In this document: one piece after another, positions 22,153 through 23,140 of the stretch
Layout: each line of letters opens with the position of its first letter
Numbering within the stretch: position 1 is the stretch's first letter
Origin: JAYFRE01 sp034926235
Lineage (GTDB): Bacteria; Pseudomonadota; Alphaproteobacteria; Rhodospirillales; Magnetospirillaceae
NCBI GenBank assembly: GCA_034926235.1
Contig: JAYFRE010000143.1
Location: forward strand, 1 to 23,140
Direction of reading: 5' to 3'
Length of the DNA stretch: 23,140 bases
Position numbers and translations under genes: made by a program
Notes under the pieces: generated by a model
Database searches by the model: none
Seen by the model: only the letters and a program-made list of their open reading frames with translations
Told to the model about the DNA's origin: nothing

Positions 22153-22194
22153 CGCAAAGCCTCCTTAAAGCGCCGTTCGTCATGGACGCGGCGT

Positions 22195-23140
22195 TCAAAC
22201 CGTCACATCCGGCGGTTTCGGCGGCGGCTCGGGGGCGACAAAACGGTCGGTGCGCTGGAAACCGGCCTCGCCGGTCATGCCCATGCCGTCCAGAGCGGCA
22301 GTGAAAATCCGCCTTATGTCCTGGCGCATCTCTCCCGGCAGGGGTGTGTGTGTGCGTAGGATCAGGTCGAACCGCCGGGCGTCGCGCCGGATCAGCCCGT
22401 CGAGCTGCATGGGGCCCAACCGGCTGAGATCGAGATCGAGCAGGAAACGGACGCCCTCCTGACCGCGCCGGTTTTTCTCCTCCTCGTCCCGGGGCTGGGG
22501 GCGGGTCATCAGCCGGATACGCTCGATGCGTCCATCCACCAGCAGCGGCAGCAGCCAGGATTGCCAATCATCGCCGCCGCGTCCCCGCAGCGGTTTGCCG
22601 ATCAGAGAATCCATCTCCTCGATGGCGGCTTCGGCAAGGTCGCGTCGTCCCACCTTGTCCAAAGCGTCCGTGATGCCGGTCAGCCATCTGGGCTGTGTTC
22701 CGCGCACGGCGGCGCTGAACAGGGTGAACAGGCTGGCGGCGAGTTGCGCGCCCGGTTGCGGCAGGCGGGCCGCCAGCGCGGTCAGCGCTTCGGGAGCGGC
22801 GCGGCTTAAGATGTCGGCGGCATTGGTCAGGGCCGGCCAGGGAACCGGCAGCGGCGCAGATGAACCGGCGGCGGCAGGGGGACCGGGCAAGCCGACGATG
22901 TCGAGAAGAAGCGATGTTCCGGGCGGGAAAGTCTGCGGCGTGGCCAGTGACAAAAGCCCCAGGCTGGTCGCCACCAAGGGCTGACCGGCATAGCTGTTGC
23001 TGGCCACGGTCCCGGTCAGGCTTTGCGGCGGCAGGGATGCCGTTCCCGGCATGCCCTGTGCGGAGGAGGGGGCGGCGGACGGTCTGCCGCCGGGGGGCGG
23101 TGGGGCGGGCGAGGGCGCTGCCGCGGCTCCGGACGATGCA
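22195..23140 (-). CDS. FliK-like flagellar hook-length control protein (5' end outside window)
   Basis: The frame stays open through the right edge of the window, giving at least 315 residues. The first internal ATG (23052) has no usable ribosome site and the upstream residues are Ala/Pro/Ser-rich (SPSPAPPPPGG), so the gene begins beyond the edge. The C-terminal third (about 22210-22500) has a pattern like the FliK/Flg_hook domain: VRFLLDLDLSRLGPMQLDGL, then ILRTHTPLPGEMRQDIRRIF and a closing GMGMTGEAGFQ. Low-complexity N-terminus plus this C-terminal domain is the FliK layout. FliK measures hook length and switches export specificity. The match is from pattern memory and moderate; proximity to fliI-fliJ supports a flagellar role. 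The J-like gene follows on the same strand. Confidence 0.55.
   Translation of the reverse strand, partial: ASSGAAAAPSPAPPPPGGRPSAAPSSAQGMPGTASLPPQSLTGTVASNSYAGQPLVATSLGLLSLATPQTFPPGTSLLLDIVGLPGPPAAAGSSAPLPVPWPALTNAADILSRAAPEALTALAARLPQPGAQLAASLFTLFSAAVRGTQPRWLTGITDALDKVGRRDLAEAAIEEMDSLIGKPLRGRGGDDWQSWLLPLLVDGRIERIRLMTRPQPRDEEEKNRRGQEGVRFLLDLDLSRLGPMQLDGLIRRDARRFDLILRTHTPLPGEMRQDIRRIFTAALDGMGMTGEAGFQRTDRFVAPEPPPKPPDVTV

Noticed and set aside
1..23140. CRISPR arrays, tRNA, rRNA, transposases, integrases
   Set aside because: No regularly spaced repeats, cloverleaf-like genes, terminal inverted repeats or mobile-element proteins were seen on either strand.

Overview
The window is GC-rich, tightly packed chromosomal DNA. 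It looks like a motile alphaproteobacterium of the Rhodospirillales (Magnetospirillum / Rhodospirillum / Azospirillum-like). Three things support this: a CtrA response regulator and a ChpT-type phosphotransferase; a cheA-cheW-cheY-cheB-cheR operon whose CheA carries a C-terminal receiver, the order known for che1 operons of Azospirillum and Rhodospirillum; and fliI-fliJ divergent from ctrA. The species call is inference. No tRNA, rRNA, insertion sequence or CRISPR array was seen.

Left part (1-6006): the 3' end of ubiD and a tldE/pmbA peptidase gene run rightward. A LexA/CI-like regulator whose protease dyad is lost converges on tldE. Then comes a two-gene ABC transporter operon: a fused double permease of the nitrate/taurate type and an ATPase with an extra C-terminal domain. 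No substrate-binding protein gene is present.

Middle (6050-10130): a 70-codon orphan gene on the minus strand lies behind a full-consensus sigma-54 (-24/-12) promoter, with a 17-bp palindrome about 100 bases upstream of the predicted start of transcription. Rightward pyrD (quinone-dependent dihydroorotate dehydrogenase) overlaps a HAD-IIA hydrolase gene. Converging on these are NAD kinase and an unrecognised secreted helical protein.

Regulatory and motility block (10262-20548): chpT is followed by the che operon (hybrid CheA, CheW, CheY, CheB, CheR). A self-cleavage-competent S24 repressor and ctrA follow on the minus strand. fliI-fliJ read rightward from a control region shared with ctrA, which holds a near-consensus CtrA box in front of a good -10. 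By established knowledge of the family, CckA phosphorylates ChpT, which phosphorylates CtrA, and CtrA often controls motility genes in alphaproteobacteria. This window therefore carries two of the three relay parts beside the chemotaxis signalling machine and the flagellar export ATPase.

Right end (20567-23140): a minus-strand pair. A FliK-like (hook-length control) gene open at the window edge is followed by a membrane protein combining a J-like domain without HPD, a four-cysteine zinc ribbon, one membrane helix and an SH3-like domain. A 27-codon ORF with the strongest ribosome binding site in the region lies between them.
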